Source: Cupriavidus plantarum
Lineage (GTDB): Bacteria; Pseudomonadota; Gammaproteobacteria; Burkholderiales; Burkholderiaceae
Direction: 5' to 3'
NCBI RefSeq assembly: GCF_905397285.1
Contig: NZ_CAJPUX010000004.1
Span: 474,257 to 538,256 of the forward strand
DNA: 64,000 nt
Both the position numbers and the translations under genes were made by a program. Shown here piece by piece: positions 54,931-63,257 of the stretch. The notes beneath the pieces are model-generated. The model was not told the origin of the DNA. It saw only the letters and a list, made by a program, of their open reading frames with translations, and searched no databases. How positions within the stretch are numbered: position 1 is the stretch's first letter; each line of letters begins with the position of its first letter.

Positions 54931-55887
54931 TCAGATCGGCAGGCCGGTGCTCTCGTAGCCGGAGGAATCGGCGCGTTTCGCGATGATCGGACGCGAGCGG
55001 GTATCGCGCGCGATGCGCTCGTCGCTGGTCACGACCCGTTCATCGCCGCTGACCCACTCGAGCGTGGCCCCGCGCTGGAGCGCGGCGTACACGGCTTCTC
55101 CCTTGTTACGAACCTTGAGCCGTTGATACAGCGTGCAGGCATGGCTCTTCACCGTGGCCACCGAGATGTTCAGCATGCGGCTCACCGTCTTGATCGGATA
55201 GCCACGCGCGAGCAGCACCAGCACCTCATACTGACGCGGCGTGATCTTCAGCATCTCCGCCTCGTCGTAGCTCGGTTCGTCCTCGGTGCCCGCCTGCGGC
55301 AGCACGGACTGGCTCACCGCACCGCGCAGCGCGGGACGCGGCGTGCTGGCGCAGGCTGCGAGCGCCGCGAGCGAGTGCGGGTCCGACTGAGTCGTGGACG
55401 TCAGCGGCAGCGGCGCGGCGGAAGCCAGCGATGGCGTGGCCGGCAGCGCGGAACGGGAGGCGGCCGGGGCCGTGGTCAACGCCGTGGTGGATGCCGCGGA
55501 CTCGCCCGAGAACACGAGCCCATGCACGCTCGATATCGCGAGGCGGATGGCCGCTTCGATGACCGCGAGCGAGGCGGACTTCGGCAGGCATCCGCATATG
55601 CCGCGTGCGGCTTCCGCGCACGGCAAATGCAGCGGCAGCGTGTCCGTCAGCACGAGAATGCGTTGGGGTGCGAGCCGATCGCGGGCGAATTCAAGTTGCT
55701 GCCAGCCAGCGGCGGTATCGGCGGGCATGCCGAACACCATGAGATCCGGATTGCAATGCGGCGCGTCCAGTCGCGCGAGATCTGCCGGCGCGGTGGCCAG
55801 CACATGTCCCCATTCCTGAATATTTTCGAGCATCTGCAGGAGCCCAAGCCGCAATAGCGGGTGCTCCTCGATCAGCAAGGCGTTCAT
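54931..55887 (-). CDS. LuxR/FixJ-type regulator with degenerate receiver domain (paralogue)
   Basis: A 318-residue paralogue of the 15135-16052 product, with the same order: receiver-like N-domain (LLIEEHPLLRLGLLQMLENI), with the phospho-Asp site replaced (NPDLMVFGMPADTAAGW), an Ala/Ser/Thr-rich linker of about 90 residues, and an intact LuxR helix-turn-helix (ITPRQYEVLVLLARGYPIKTVSRMLNIS, then VATVKSHACTLYQRLKVRNK). The recognition helices of the two proteins are nearly identical, so they probably bind the same sites. GGGGAGTGAA precedes ATG 55887. It closes the EPS locus on the right. Confidence 0.87.
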   Translation of the reverse strand: MNALLIEEHPLLRLGLLQMLENIQEWGHVLATAPADLARLDAPHCNPDLMVFGMPADTAAGWQQLEFARDRLAPQRILVLTDTLPLHLPCAEAARGICGCLPKSASLAVIEAAIRLAISSVHGLVFSGESAASTTALTTAPAASRSALPATPSLASAAPLPLTSTTQSDPHSLAALAACASTPRPALRGAVSQSVLPQAGTEDEPSYDEAEMLKITPRQYEVLVLLARGYPIKTVSRMLNISVATVKSHACTLYQRLKVRNKGEAVYAALQRGATLEWVSGDERVVTSDERIARDTRSRPIIAKRADSSGYESTGLPI

Positions 55888-56607
55888 TTGTTGTTCACTC
55901 CCCGTTGACGGGTAGGCGTGCGGGGCGCTTTGCGTGCGGGGAGAAACATCAGGCGGGACGGACGCATAGAGCCCCGCCGTTCCAGCTGATAACCCCGTGC
56001 TTCCGTGTCACGCGATGTCCCGTTGTGTGGATGGACTTGCTCGCGAGGACCGGAAGTATGACCCGAACCCGAACCCGGAAAATCTCACTCCTAAATCGGA
56101 TTAAATTCATCTTATGGGTTGGTCGGGGTGAAAGCAAGCGACCGGATTTGCGTAGGAGTCGAGGCTGAATGCACTAAAACTCATTAACCCTCGATGCGCA
56201 TGAGCCGCCCTAGATCGTTTGGTTGCCAGTGTCTGTCCGACAGCATCTGGAGCCGCTTGCACGGTCGGTTGCATTCGTGAAACACGCGACGGGAAACGCT
56301 TGTCAATACTGCAACTCTTTAAAATGACAAAGGCACAATGGATAACGATTTATCACCCCTTCGGGGGTTTTTATTCGAAATCGTCTCGACACATGGCGCA
56401 TTGATGAAACCATCGGAAAAAGACACGCTGCCATCCGAATTCGCATCGTGTGGCGAGTGGGGGTGCATGCGGCCTAGGCCGTAAGGATGAGGGGCACTTC
56501 CTGCCGTGGGATGAGGGTCGCCGCGCGCGGATACGCACGCGGCGCTTTCGATTCGACCCCTGCAACCCGCCTTCCATCCACCATGGATGGAGACGGTTCG
56601 CGGAGAC
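55888..56607. other. Long intergenic region right of the EPS locus
   Basis: 720 bp without a credible gene. It holds a likely leftward promoter at 56109-56137, a CCCC-TTC-GGGG-TTTTT hairpin at about 56354-56371 on the plus strand, and an AT-rich part around 56280-56400. I see no repeat or RNA gene. Confidence 0.55.
56109..56137 (-). promoter_or_regulatory. Candidate sigma-70 promoter of the right LuxR-type gene
   Basis: On the minus strand TTGCTT (56137-56132), a 17-bp spacer, TAAGAT (56114-56109). The leader to ATG 55887 would be about 215 nt, similar to the long leader of its paralogue. Confidence 0.45.
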
Positions 56608-56916
56608 TCAGCGTGCCCAGTGGCCCGGGCGCATCACCCAGCCGCGCGGCGTCTGAACCCAGCGGTCCGGCACGTAGCGATAGCCCGGGCGCGCCTTCTG
56701 CCAATAGCCGCCGCGCCACTGATAGTTGCCCCGGTCACCGACGTAATGACCGGGTACCCACACCTGCCCCGGGCGCGCCATGGGACGGCCTTCCGCGCGC
56801 GGGGGCGGCGGTGCGTGCTGGTATCCGGGGGGGCCGTAGGCTTCCGCCGGTGCGATCAGTCCGAAGGCGCCGCCAGCGGCGAGAACGGCGGCGGCAAGCA
56901 TAAGCTGGCGTTTCAT
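56608..56916 (-). CDS. Exported YXWGXW-repeat-like protein
   Basis: A 102-residue protein with a Sec signal peptide (MKRQLMLAAAVLAAGGAFGL, cleavage after AEA). The aromatic/Gly repeats VWVPGHYVGDRGNYQWRGGYW, YRYVPDRWVQTPRGWVMRPGHW are typical of YXWGXW-repeat proteins of betaproteobacteria. The function of this family is unknown. AAAGGAGCC precedes ATG 56916. It probably shares a transcript with the small lipoprotein gene upstream. Confidence 0.85.
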   Translation of the reverse strand: MKRQLMLAAAVLAAGGAFGLIAPAEAYGPPGYQHAPPPPRAEGRPMARPGQVWVPGHYVGDRGNYQWRGGYWQKARPGYRYVPDRWVQTPRGWVMRPGHWAR

Positions 56917-56955
56917 GATGTGGCTCCTTTCGATCGACGTTGAACGGGCGTCGGC

Positions 56956-57075
56956 TTAATAGCGGTAACGGTCGCCGCGGTGATAGTGCGGGCCGTCCGG
57001 CGGCACGACGATGCATGCCGACAGGAGGGACGAGGCGGCGGTCAGCAGGACCACCAGGGCAATGGCGCGTTTCAT
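56956..57075 (-). CDS. Very small lipoprotein
   Basis: A 39-residue protein: KRAIALVVLLTAASSLLSAC is a lipoprotein signal with lipobox LSAC. The mature part is only VVPPDGPHYHRGDRYRY-like, rich in His/Arg/Tyr. ATG 57075 has GGAG upstream; the frame continues further back without signs of coding. It reads 39 bp ahead of the YXWGXW gene on the same strand and shares the theme of small aromatic exported proteins. Confidence 0.75.
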   Translation of the reverse strand: MKRAIALVVLLTAASSLLSACIVVPPDGPHYHRGDRYRY

Positions 57076-57377
57076 TTGGACTCCATGTACGGGACGCGTT
57101 GAACACGGCTTCAATGTAGCGAGGCGCACGCGGCCCGCGCGGTTGCACTTGTAAGGCCGTTTCACACGATCGCTGTCATGTCAGACGTCTGAAATCGCGC
57201 ACGTTGATGAGCCACGGCGCCTTGTGGGACAAGGGCTGGCGGGGATGTGACGCAGGCGCTGCCGGGGGTGCCAAAGGTCCAGGCCCCAATAATGTGGCGT
57301 TACATCGGAAATGACTGCTGCAAGGTTTGGCGAGCCGGGCAGGCGGCGGAGAGACCCCGCGCGGGAATGTTGGGCCA

Positions 57378-57393
57378 CGCAGAAACGGGTACG
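57378..57393 (+). repeat. Isolated iteron-like repeat
   Basis: An exact copy of the origin 16-mer (cgcagaaacgggtacg), 48 kb from the origin, in the non-coding stretch 57076-57546, where I see no other feature. Confidence 0.8.
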
Positions 57394-57546
57394 CTTGTCT
57401 CTGGCGGCTCCCCGCGCCGGTGCGCCGGAATAATGGCATCATCGGTATTACGCCCCGCGACGCGTCATCGTGCGCGTCGGGCGGCACCCCGGCGATGGCA
57501 TGAAGCTTGCGCCATCGTGACCGCCGTATTCCCCAGGGAGGACGTC

Positions 57547-57693
57547 ATGCCGGTCATGTTCATCGTGCTGATCCTGCAGGCGCTCGAAGGGCTCAACCCG
57601 CTGACCGTGCCGCAGTTTGCACGCGCTCACATTGGTGATGTCACTGCTCGCGCGGGATATGTGGCCCCAATCGATCAGGCACAGGGCCCCTGA
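57547..57693 (+). CDS. Possible small hydrophobic peptide
   Basis: A 48-codon frame at ATG 57547 with a strong Shine-Dalgarno (CAGGGAGG). It begins with a hydrophobic MPVMFIVLILQALEG, then a polar tail. No family is recognised. The good ribosome binding site is the main support; length and isolation keep confidence low. Confidence 0.35.
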   Translation: MPVMFIVLILQALEGLNPLTVPQFARAHIGDVTARAGYVAPIDQAQGP

Positions 57694-57818
57694 CGGCCCG
57701 ACGGGATTCGATTTCCGGCAGGTTTTTGCCCTACGCGTGGCACTCACAGGGCACCAGGGCGGCTAGCCGCGAAGCGACTGCCGCCCTGGAAGTTTCAGTT
57801 GAAAAATCTGTCCCGATC

Positions 57819-57983
57819 TCAACCGAAGTACTCGTTGTAGTAACGCGTGCACGTGCCCGACTGGCTGAATGTGTAAGGCAGCTCCGCCATGGCGGCGGCT
57901 TCCAGCGAGCCGAAAGGAATATCGAGTTCCTGGTCGAAACGATTGGTTTCTGCGTCGGTCCGGTTGTGGGTTTGCGGATTCAC
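57819..57983 (-). CDS. Small hypothetical protein
   Basis: A 54-residue acidic protein starting at GTG 57983, with CGGAGC upstream; the frame is open to 58046. The sequence (DAETNRFDQELDIPFGSLE, then MAELPYTFSQSGTCTRYYNE) is balanced, unlike random high-GC frames, and ends with aromatic residues. No function can be given. An inverted repeat of CCAGGGCGGC (57754-57763 with 57780-57789) downstream may terminate it. Confidence 0.5.
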   Translation of the reverse strand: MNPQTHNRTDAETNRFDQELDIPFGSLEAAAMAELPYTFSQSGTCTRYYNEYFG

Positions 57984-58217
57984 GATGTTTGCTCCGAAGT
58001 TGCCAGTCTGAAGGGCGGGTATCCGCCACGACTCGATCCTAACCAACCGTCGTCCGAAGATCAGCGCCCCGCCGCTGAAAACACTGTTTCAGATCGCATA
58101 TCAATCGTCGTTGCCTATCGCGCCGATAGTCCATTTCGCGCAATAACGCTAATGTGGGGCCGCGCGCGTCCGTGGCGGGTCTATAGTGGCTGGGTAACAC
58201 GGCCCGGGGGGACTGCC

Positions 58218-58982
58218 ATGACGCCGCCGATGATGTTTCCGCCATGCTTCGCCGACCGCCGCGAAGCCGGGCACTACCTTGGCAGCCGCCTCGCGGAGCT
58301 AGGCTACTCCGGCCATGGCGATCTGCTCGTGCTGGCGCTCCCGCGCGGCGGTGTGCCCGTGGGATTCGAAGTGGCGCGCGCGCTCGAGGCCGCGCTGGAC
58401 GTGCTGCTGGTGCGCAAGATCGGCGCGCCCGGCTACCCCGAACTCGCGCTCGGCGCGGTCGTGGAGGGCAGCACGGACGGGCGGCCGCCTTATACCGTGA
58501 CCAACGATGCGACCTGGGCACGCCGCGCGGTGGAGAGCGGCATGTTCGCGGCCGAACGCGGGCGTCAGCTCGACGAGATCTGCCGGCGCCAGCAGCAATA
58601 TCGTCAGGGCCGGCCCGTGGCCGCGCTCGCGGGCCGGCGGGTGATCGTGGTTGACGATGGCGTGGCCACGGGAGCGACAATGCGCGCGGCGCTCGCCAGC
58701 GTGCGTGCAGCCGGCGCTGCGGAGGTCGTGGCGGCGGTGCCCGTCGGCGCGATGGAAGGACTGGCCTCGCTGGCCGACGTCGCGGACATCGTGATCTCCC
58801 TGAATACCCCACCCGATTTCGGCGCGGTAGGCGCTTACTATCTCGACTTCACGCAGACGAGCGACGAAGAAGCGATGGCCCTCATGCGCGAGGCCGCCAG
58901 ATGGCAGCCCATGGAGCGGCCACCGCTACCGCCGCAGCCATCGATGCCGCGCGGCATCAGCGCTGGCCCAGGCGTGCCTTGA
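58218..58982 (+). CDS. Phosphoribosyltransferase-family protein
   Basis: A 254-residue type I PRTase fold. LVLALPRGGVPVGFEVARAL near residue 38, LLVRKIGAPGYPELALGAV near residue 65, and the PRPP-binding VIVVDDGVATGATMRAAL near residue 143. This subgroup (predicted phosphoribosyltransferases, about 220 residues) has no settled substrate. The last 30 residues are Pro-rich. GGGGGGAC precedes ATG 58218. Its 3' end overlaps that of the convergent leuD-like gene by 26 bp. Confidence 0.85.
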   Translation: MTPPMMFPPCFADRREAGHYLGSRLAELGYSGHGDLLVLALPRGGVPVGFEVARALEAALDVLLVRKIGAPGYPELALGAVVEGSTDGRPPYTVTNDATWARRAVESGMFAAERGRQLDEICRRQQQYRQGRPVAALAGRRVIVVDDGVATGATMRAALASVRAAGAAEVVAAVPVGAMEGLASLADVADIVISLNTPPDFGAVGAYYLDFTQTSDEEAMALMREAARWQPMERPPLPPQPSMPRGISAGPGVP

Positions 58983-59463
58983 GGTGCGGAACGAGCCCAC
59001 CCGCCGCCAGCATCTCGCGCAGGAACTCGGGGACGGGTTCGCAACGCACGTCGGTACCGTCGGCAAGGCGGAGCGCCGCGTGCGCGAGGTCGAACCCGAC
59101 GGTCATCCCATCCGCCAGCGGTGCCGTATCCGCGCAGACCAGGACGGGCAGCCCGAGATTGAGCGCGTTCCGATAGAACAGTCCGGCGAACGACGGCGCG
59201 ATCACCGCGGCCACGCCAAGATGCCGCAATGCCTGCGGCGCCTGTTCGCGCGACGATCCCATGCCGAAGTTCTCGCCCGCGACCACCACGTCGCCGCGTC
59301 GTACCGCCGCCGGAAATTCGGGACGCAGGTTCTCGAGGCAGTGCCGCGAGAGCGCATCGATGCCGCCCTTCATATGCGCGCCGGGCGCCATCGCGTCGGT
59401 ATCGACGTTGTCGCCGAAGCGCCAGATGCGGCCGTTGGAAGTGGGCATGGTCATGCGGTTCAT
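58957..59463 (-). CDS. leuD: Aconitase-family dehydratase, small subunit (LeuD-like)
   Basis: A 168-residue swivel-domain subunit: GRIWRFGDNVDTDAMAPG near residue 11, VVVAGENFGMGSSREQAPQAL near residue 61 (the substrate-binding SSREQ) and SFAGLFYRNALNLGLPVLV near residue 95. With the large subunit it forms a two-chain hydro-lyase like isopropylmalate isomerase. ATGA overlap with leuC. Its neighbours (a carboxylate-binding protein and a GntR regulator) suggest a catabolic di- or tricarboxylate hydratase rather than leucine synthesis, so the symbol marks family only. Confidence 0.85.
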   Translation of the reverse strand: MNRMTMPTSNGRIWRFGDNVDTDAMAPGAHMKGGIDALSRHCLENLRPEFPAAVRRGDVVVAGENFGMGSSREQAPQALRHLGVAAVIAPSFAGLFYRNALNLGLPVLVCADTAPLADGMTVGFDLAHAALRLADGTDVRCEPVPEFLREMLAAGGLVPHLKARLGQR

Positions 59464-60746
59464 GCCAGCAGCGTGCGCGGATCGGTGATGCGGCCTGTCA
59501 CGGCCGTCGCCGCGACGGTCATCGGCGATGCCAGCCAAACCGCGCTGCCGGCGTCGCCCATGCGGCCGGCGAAGTTGCGCGCGGTGGAGGCGATCGCGCG
59601 GCTGTTCTCCGGGAAGCGCGTCGCGCCATAGCCCGCGCAGGCGTTGCACGCGTTCGGCAACAGCGCTGCCCCCGCGTCCATCAGCACTCCGAGCGTGCCC
59701 TCCCTTGCGGCCTGTTGCTGGTCCCGCAGCGAGGCTGGGGCCACGCGCAGCGATACGCCCGGCGCGACGCGTCGTCCGCGCAGTACGCGCGCGGCCATGC
59801 GCAGGTCCTCCAGCTTCGCGCCCGTGCACGCCCCCAGATAGGCGATGTCGATGGGCGTGCCCGCCGCCGCGTCTATGGCCGCGCTGTTGGCCGGCGAGTG
59901 CGGTGCCGCAACCTGCGGCGCGAGCCGCGATGCATCGAAGTCGTGATGCGCGAGCACGGGCGCGCCTTCGTCGCTGCGCCACCGCGCGAGGTCGATGGCG
60001 GCAAGCCGCTCCGGATCGATTCCCGCCTGAGCCAGCCACGCGAGCGTGGTGGCATCGGGCGCAATAAGTCCGGTCTGCGCGCCGAGCTCGGTGCTCATGT
60101 TCGCGAGGGTCATGCGCTCCTGCATCGGCAGCGCGGTCACGGCGCTGCCCGTATATTCGATCGCTTCGTAGCGGCCGCCGGCGAGGCCGAGTTCCGCGCA
60201 CAGGTACAACATCATGTCCTTCGCGCAAACGCCATCGGCGAGATGCCCGTGCCACGCAAGACGGATGGTCTGCGGCACGCGCAGCCAGATCTCGCCCGTG
60301 GCAAGCACGCCAGCCATCTCGGTGGCGCCGATGCCGAACATGTACGCGCCAAATGCGCCGCCGGTCGGGCTATGGCTATCACCGCCCACGATGAAGCGTC
60401 CGGGCAGCACGTGCCCGCGTTCCGGCAGCACGACGTGGCAGATGCCCTCGCCATCGATGAAGTGCCGCAGCCCGGCCTCGCGCACCCAGTCGCGCGTGAA
60501 GCGCACGATCTGTTCGGCTTCCGCATCGCCGGCCGGCACGTAGTGGTCGGTCACCACGACGTACTTCTCCGGATCCCAGACCTTTGCGCCAAGTTCACGC
60601 AGCATCGGCGCGACGCGCCGCGGTCCGCTCGAGTCATGGGACATCGCGAGGTCGACCTTGCACATCGCGATCGTGCCAGGCGTGACGTGCGGCACGCCGG
60701 CCGCGCGCGCGACGAGTTTCTGCGCCAGTGTGGCGGGATGCGTCAT
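59460..60746 (-). CDS. leuC: Aconitase-family dehydratase, large subunit (LeuC-like)
   Basis: A 428-residue [4Fe-4S] subunit: CKVDLAMSHDSSGP near residue 29, GRFIVGGDSHSPTGGAFGAY near residue 116 and the cluster cysteines in YLGACTGAKLEDLRMAA and NACNACAGYGATR. The GACTGA/CNACAG spacing fits the short bacterial branch that includes homoaconitase-like, dimethylmaleate and methylcitrate-like hydratases as well as LeuC. Overlaps both neighbours by 4 bp, so bug-leuC-leuD is a tight operon. Exact substrate not readable. Confidence 0.88.
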   Translation of the reverse strand: MTHPATLAQKLVARAAGVPHVTPGTIAMCKVDLAMSHDSSGPRRVAPMLRELGAKVWDPEKYVVVTDHYVPAGDAEAEQIVRFTRDWVREAGLRHFIDGEGICHVVLPERGHVLPGRFIVGGDSHSPTGGAFGAYMFGIGATEMAGVLATGEIWLRVPQTIRLAWHGHLADGVCAKDMMLYLCAELGLAGGRYEAIEYTGSAVTALPMQERMTLANMSTELGAQTGLIAPDATTLAWLAQAGIDPERLAAIDLARWRSDEGAPVLAHHDFDASRLAPQVAAPHSPANSAAIDAAAGTPIDIAYLGACTGAKLEDLRMAARVLRGRRVAPGVSLRVAPASLRDQQQAAREGTLGVLMDAGAALLPNACNACAGYGATRFPENSRAIASTARNFAGRMGDAGSAVWLASPMTVAATAVTGRITDPRTLLA

Positions 60747-61729
60747 TCGGGCTCGGCTCCGGAGTACCGGACCACGGTGGCCCAGCGCTTGATGTCCTGG
60801 CGCACGAAATTGCCGAACGCTTCAGGCGGCATCCCCTGCGGCTGTGCGCCATCCTGTTCGAGGCGCTTTCGCACTTCGGGCGTATCGAGGCCACGGCGCG
60901 CCGCCTGGTAGAGCGCCTGCGTCAGTTCGGGCGGCAGATTGGCCGGAGCGAACAAGCCGAACCACGCGCTGGATTCGAAGCCCTTGACCGTGGCGCCGAT
61001 CGGCTGCGCGCCGGGGAACTGTGGCAGCGGCGTTGGGCTCGTCACGCCGAGTACCTTGAGCCGTCCGGCCTTGACGTGGCCAGATACGTTGAGGGTGCTG
61101 GCGAACATCAGATCGACTTGTCCCGCCAGCAGGTCGGTGAGCGCTGGCGTCGTTCCCTTGTATGGGATGTTCACGATGTACGTGCCCGTCATCATCTTAA
61201 ACATGTCGCCGGCCAGGTGCACGGACGAACCCACCGAGCCGATGCCGAAGTTGAGCTTGCCCGGTTGGCTGCGCGCCAGCCGGATAAGCTCGGGGATGTT
61301 GTTCGCGGGCAGTTTCGGCGTGGCAACGAGCACGCTCGGCACCGTCGCCACGAGCGTGATCGGCGTGAAGTCCTGGACGGGATCGAACGGCAGCTTCTTG
61401 TAGAGCGTCGCGTTGATCGTATGGCTCGTGAAGCTCATCAGCAGCGTGGTGCCGTCGGCCGGGCTCTTTGCGACAAGATCCGCCGCGATGTTGCCGCCGG
61501 CACCGGGACGATTGTCGACGACGACGGTCTGGTCCAGCTCGCGCGACATCTCCTGTGCGATCGTGCGCGCCAGCGTATCCGTCGTGCCGCCCGCAGGGGC
61601 GCCCACGAGGATGCGGATGGTCTTGCCCCCGGCGATGGCCGCATGCGCCGTCTGCGCGAGCGGCACCAGCGACATCAGCGCGAGGCAGGCGACGCGGGGC
61701 AACCAGGAGGCGGGACGAACGACTGGCAT
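60743..61729 (-). CDS. Bug-family (TctC-like) periplasmic solute-binding protein
   Basis: A 328-residue secreted receptor with signal peptide (LPRVACLALMSLVPLAQTAHA). Bug signatures are KTIRILVGAPAGGTTDTLAR near residue 36, VVVDNRPGAGGNIAADLVAKS near residue 69, FTPITLVATVPSVLV near residue 118 and YKGTTPALTDLLAGQVDLMF near residue 190. Bug proteins bind carboxylates; many are orphans without a local TctAB transporter, as here. It overlaps leuC by 4 bp, which suggests that its ligand is the substrate of the dehydratase. Confidence 0.93.
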   Translation of the reverse strand: MPVVRPASWLPRVACLALMSLVPLAQTAHAAIAGGKTIRILVGAPAGGTTDTLARTIAQEMSRELDQTVVVDNRPGAGGNIAADLVAKSPADGTTLLMSFTSHTINATLYKKLPFDPVQDFTPITLVATVPSVLVATPKLPANNIPELIRLARSQPGKLNFGIGSVGSSVHLAGDMFKMMTGTYIVNIPYKGTTPALTDLLAGQVDLMFASTLNVSGHVKAGRLKVLGVTSPTPLPQFPGAQPIGATVKGFESSAWFGLFAPANLPPELTQALYQAARRGLDTPEVRKRLEQDGAQPQGMPPEAFGNFVRQDIKRWATVVRYSGAEPE

Positions 61730-61847
61730 GACGATGGCTCCTCGACAGCGATCAGGGAGTGCACAGTATCTCGCGCGAAACAGCGCCGTGGAAGGCTTCC
61801 GGGACGAGCGTCAGGACAGGCGGCGCGGGCGGCTGCCCGCATCCGCT

Positions 61848-62633
61848 TCAGTCGCGCAGGCCCGTGCGGGCTTCGTTCTCGACCCAGACATTGGCGCTGT
61901 CGCCGCCCATGGGCGACAGTTCCATGCGGTACTCGTAACGATCGGGCCGATACTGTCCGAGCAGAAACTGCACGGGACGTCCGGCCTTGTCGAGCACCAC
62001 GCGGCGTACCGCGAGCAGGGCGCCGCCGACGGGCACGTCGAGCAGCGGGGCAACGACGACATCGGCGAGGCGTGCGGTCAGCACCTGCGTGGCGCGGCCG
62101 AGTTCGACGCCGGTATTCTGGATCAGGCGAAGCATCGGCGTGGACTCGAGATCCTTGCGGGTAATCGAGCGGCCGAGTTCCGCGGGAAGATAGGCGGTGA
62201 TATGGGAGAGCGGACGATTGCGGTAATGGCGCACGCGCACGACCTTGACGACGGCATCGCCCACCTGTAACTGCAGCGCTTCGGCAACGTCCGGCGTGGC
62301 ATGGACTTCGTCGATCGATACCACCTTGACCGAAGTCTTTTCGCCCATGTCGATGATATGGCCGAGCAGGCTGCTCGTGGAGCGTTCCTCGGCGGACACC
62401 GCCGGCTTGACCGGATGCGGATTCACGAACGTGCCGAGGCCGCGATGGCGGCGGACCAGGCCTTCCTGTACGAGGCGATCGAACACGCGGCGCATCGTCA
62501 CGCGAGACGCGTGGAACTGCTTGGCAAGATCGATTTCACCGGGCAGCGGACCCTGGCCGAAGCGGCCTTCGACGATCTGCTGGCGGAGCACCACGTAAAT
62601 CTGGTGATACAGGGGAACGACGGCTTCACTCAT
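61848..62633 (-). CDS. GntR-family (HutC subfamily) regulator
   Basis: A 261-residue repressor: N-terminal winged helix (PLYHQIYVVLRQQIVEGRFGQGPLPGEIDLAKQF near residue 8, RVTMRRVFDRLVQEGLVRRHRGLGTFV), then a C-terminal UTRA ligand domain (STSSLLGHIIDMGEKTSVKVV, VVKVVRVRHYRNRPLSHITAYLP, and PVQFLLGQYRPDRYEYRMEL). It probably controls the downstream bug-leuC-leuD genes, 118 bp away on the same strand, in response to their substrate. Confidence 0.92.
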   Translation of the reverse strand: MSEAVVPLYHQIYVVLRQQIVEGRFGQGPLPGEIDLAKQFHASRVTMRRVFDRLVQEGLVRRHRGLGTFVNPHPVKPAVSAEERSTSSLLGHIIDMGEKTSVKVVSIDEVHATPDVAEALQLQVGDAVVKVVRVRHYRNRPLSHITAYLPAELGRSITRKDLESTPMLRLIQNTGVELGRATQVLTARLADVVVAPLLDVPVGGALLAVRRVVLDKAGRPVQFLLGQYRPDRYEYRMELSPMGGDSANVWVENEARTGLRD

Positions 62634-62676
62634 GGTATGCCTTGACGATCAGCGCTGACATGTCCGAACGCCACTA

Positions 62677-62696
62677 ATGTACTTTAAATCAGACAT
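62677..62696. promoter_or_regulatory. Possible GntR operator
   Basis: ATGT-N12-ACAT spaced symmetrically in an AT-rich stretch about 45 bp upstream of the GntR gene. Position fits autoregulation; the motif is weak. Confidence 0.25.
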
Positions 62697-62999
62697 AGAG
62701 CCTAGCATGAATCGCGCTGGCCGATCGGCTAGCTGTGCAGGCCCGCTCGCGTTTCTGTTGCAACGTCGCATCGGTCCGATTTCCGCGCGGACGCGACGAC
62801 GTCAGCGGGAGTGTCTGCAGGCGCGGAGTTCGCCGAAGCAGACATCGTCATGTTCGCCGGCAGGCGGCCAACCTCGCTGTTTCACCGCCGTAACCGCGTC
62901 GAGCGTCGCGGGCCTCCCGTCAGCCTCCTTATAAAGCTTTGAATCCATGGCATTTTCCGCCAAACGACGCGACAGGGTGGCGGGCCCCGCCAAAAGCGG

Positions 63000-63017
63000 T
63001 GTCACAGCGGTGTGACA
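63000..63017. promoter_or_regulatory. Operator-like inverted repeat
   Basis: TGTCACA-GCGG-TGTGACA, perfect 7-bp arms, about 240 bp before the secreted-protein gene. Likely a transcription factor site; the factor is unknown. Confidence 0.4.
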
Positions 63018-63135
63018 TGTCTAGTGCGGTTCACAGGGGCGAAGTTGCGGACGCGAAGGAAATCAGGCGCCCGCAACCGGTTTGACCACTCGGTACGTCT
63101 TGTATTTCAAGGCATTACAAGCGTGTTAGCGAGCG

Positions 63136-63152
63136 CTGGCATTGATTATGCG
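63136..63152 (+). promoter_or_regulatory. Weak candidate sigma-54 promoter
   Basis: CTGGCATT, four bases, ATGCG. GG (63138-63139) and GC (63150-63151) keep the required ten-base spacing, but three other consensus positions differ. Confidence 0.3.
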
Positions 63153-63257
63153 CAAGGGGAGGCCGGTTTGGCGTCTTGCCGGACCGGAACCTTCAGCGTC
63201 GTTCTCGAGAGCGTGGGCTGAAGCTGAGCCGCTGAACAAACTTCCTGGGAGCATCGT

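Larger units (their letters stand above)
62634..63257. other. Intergenic region with operator-like repeats
   Basis: About 620 bp without a credible gene. It contains a possible GntR operator (62677-62696), a 7-bp-arm inverted repeat (63000-63017), a GGCGGG/CCCGCC hairpin near 62980, and a possible sigma-54 promoter (63136-63152) before the last gene. Confidence 0.5.
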
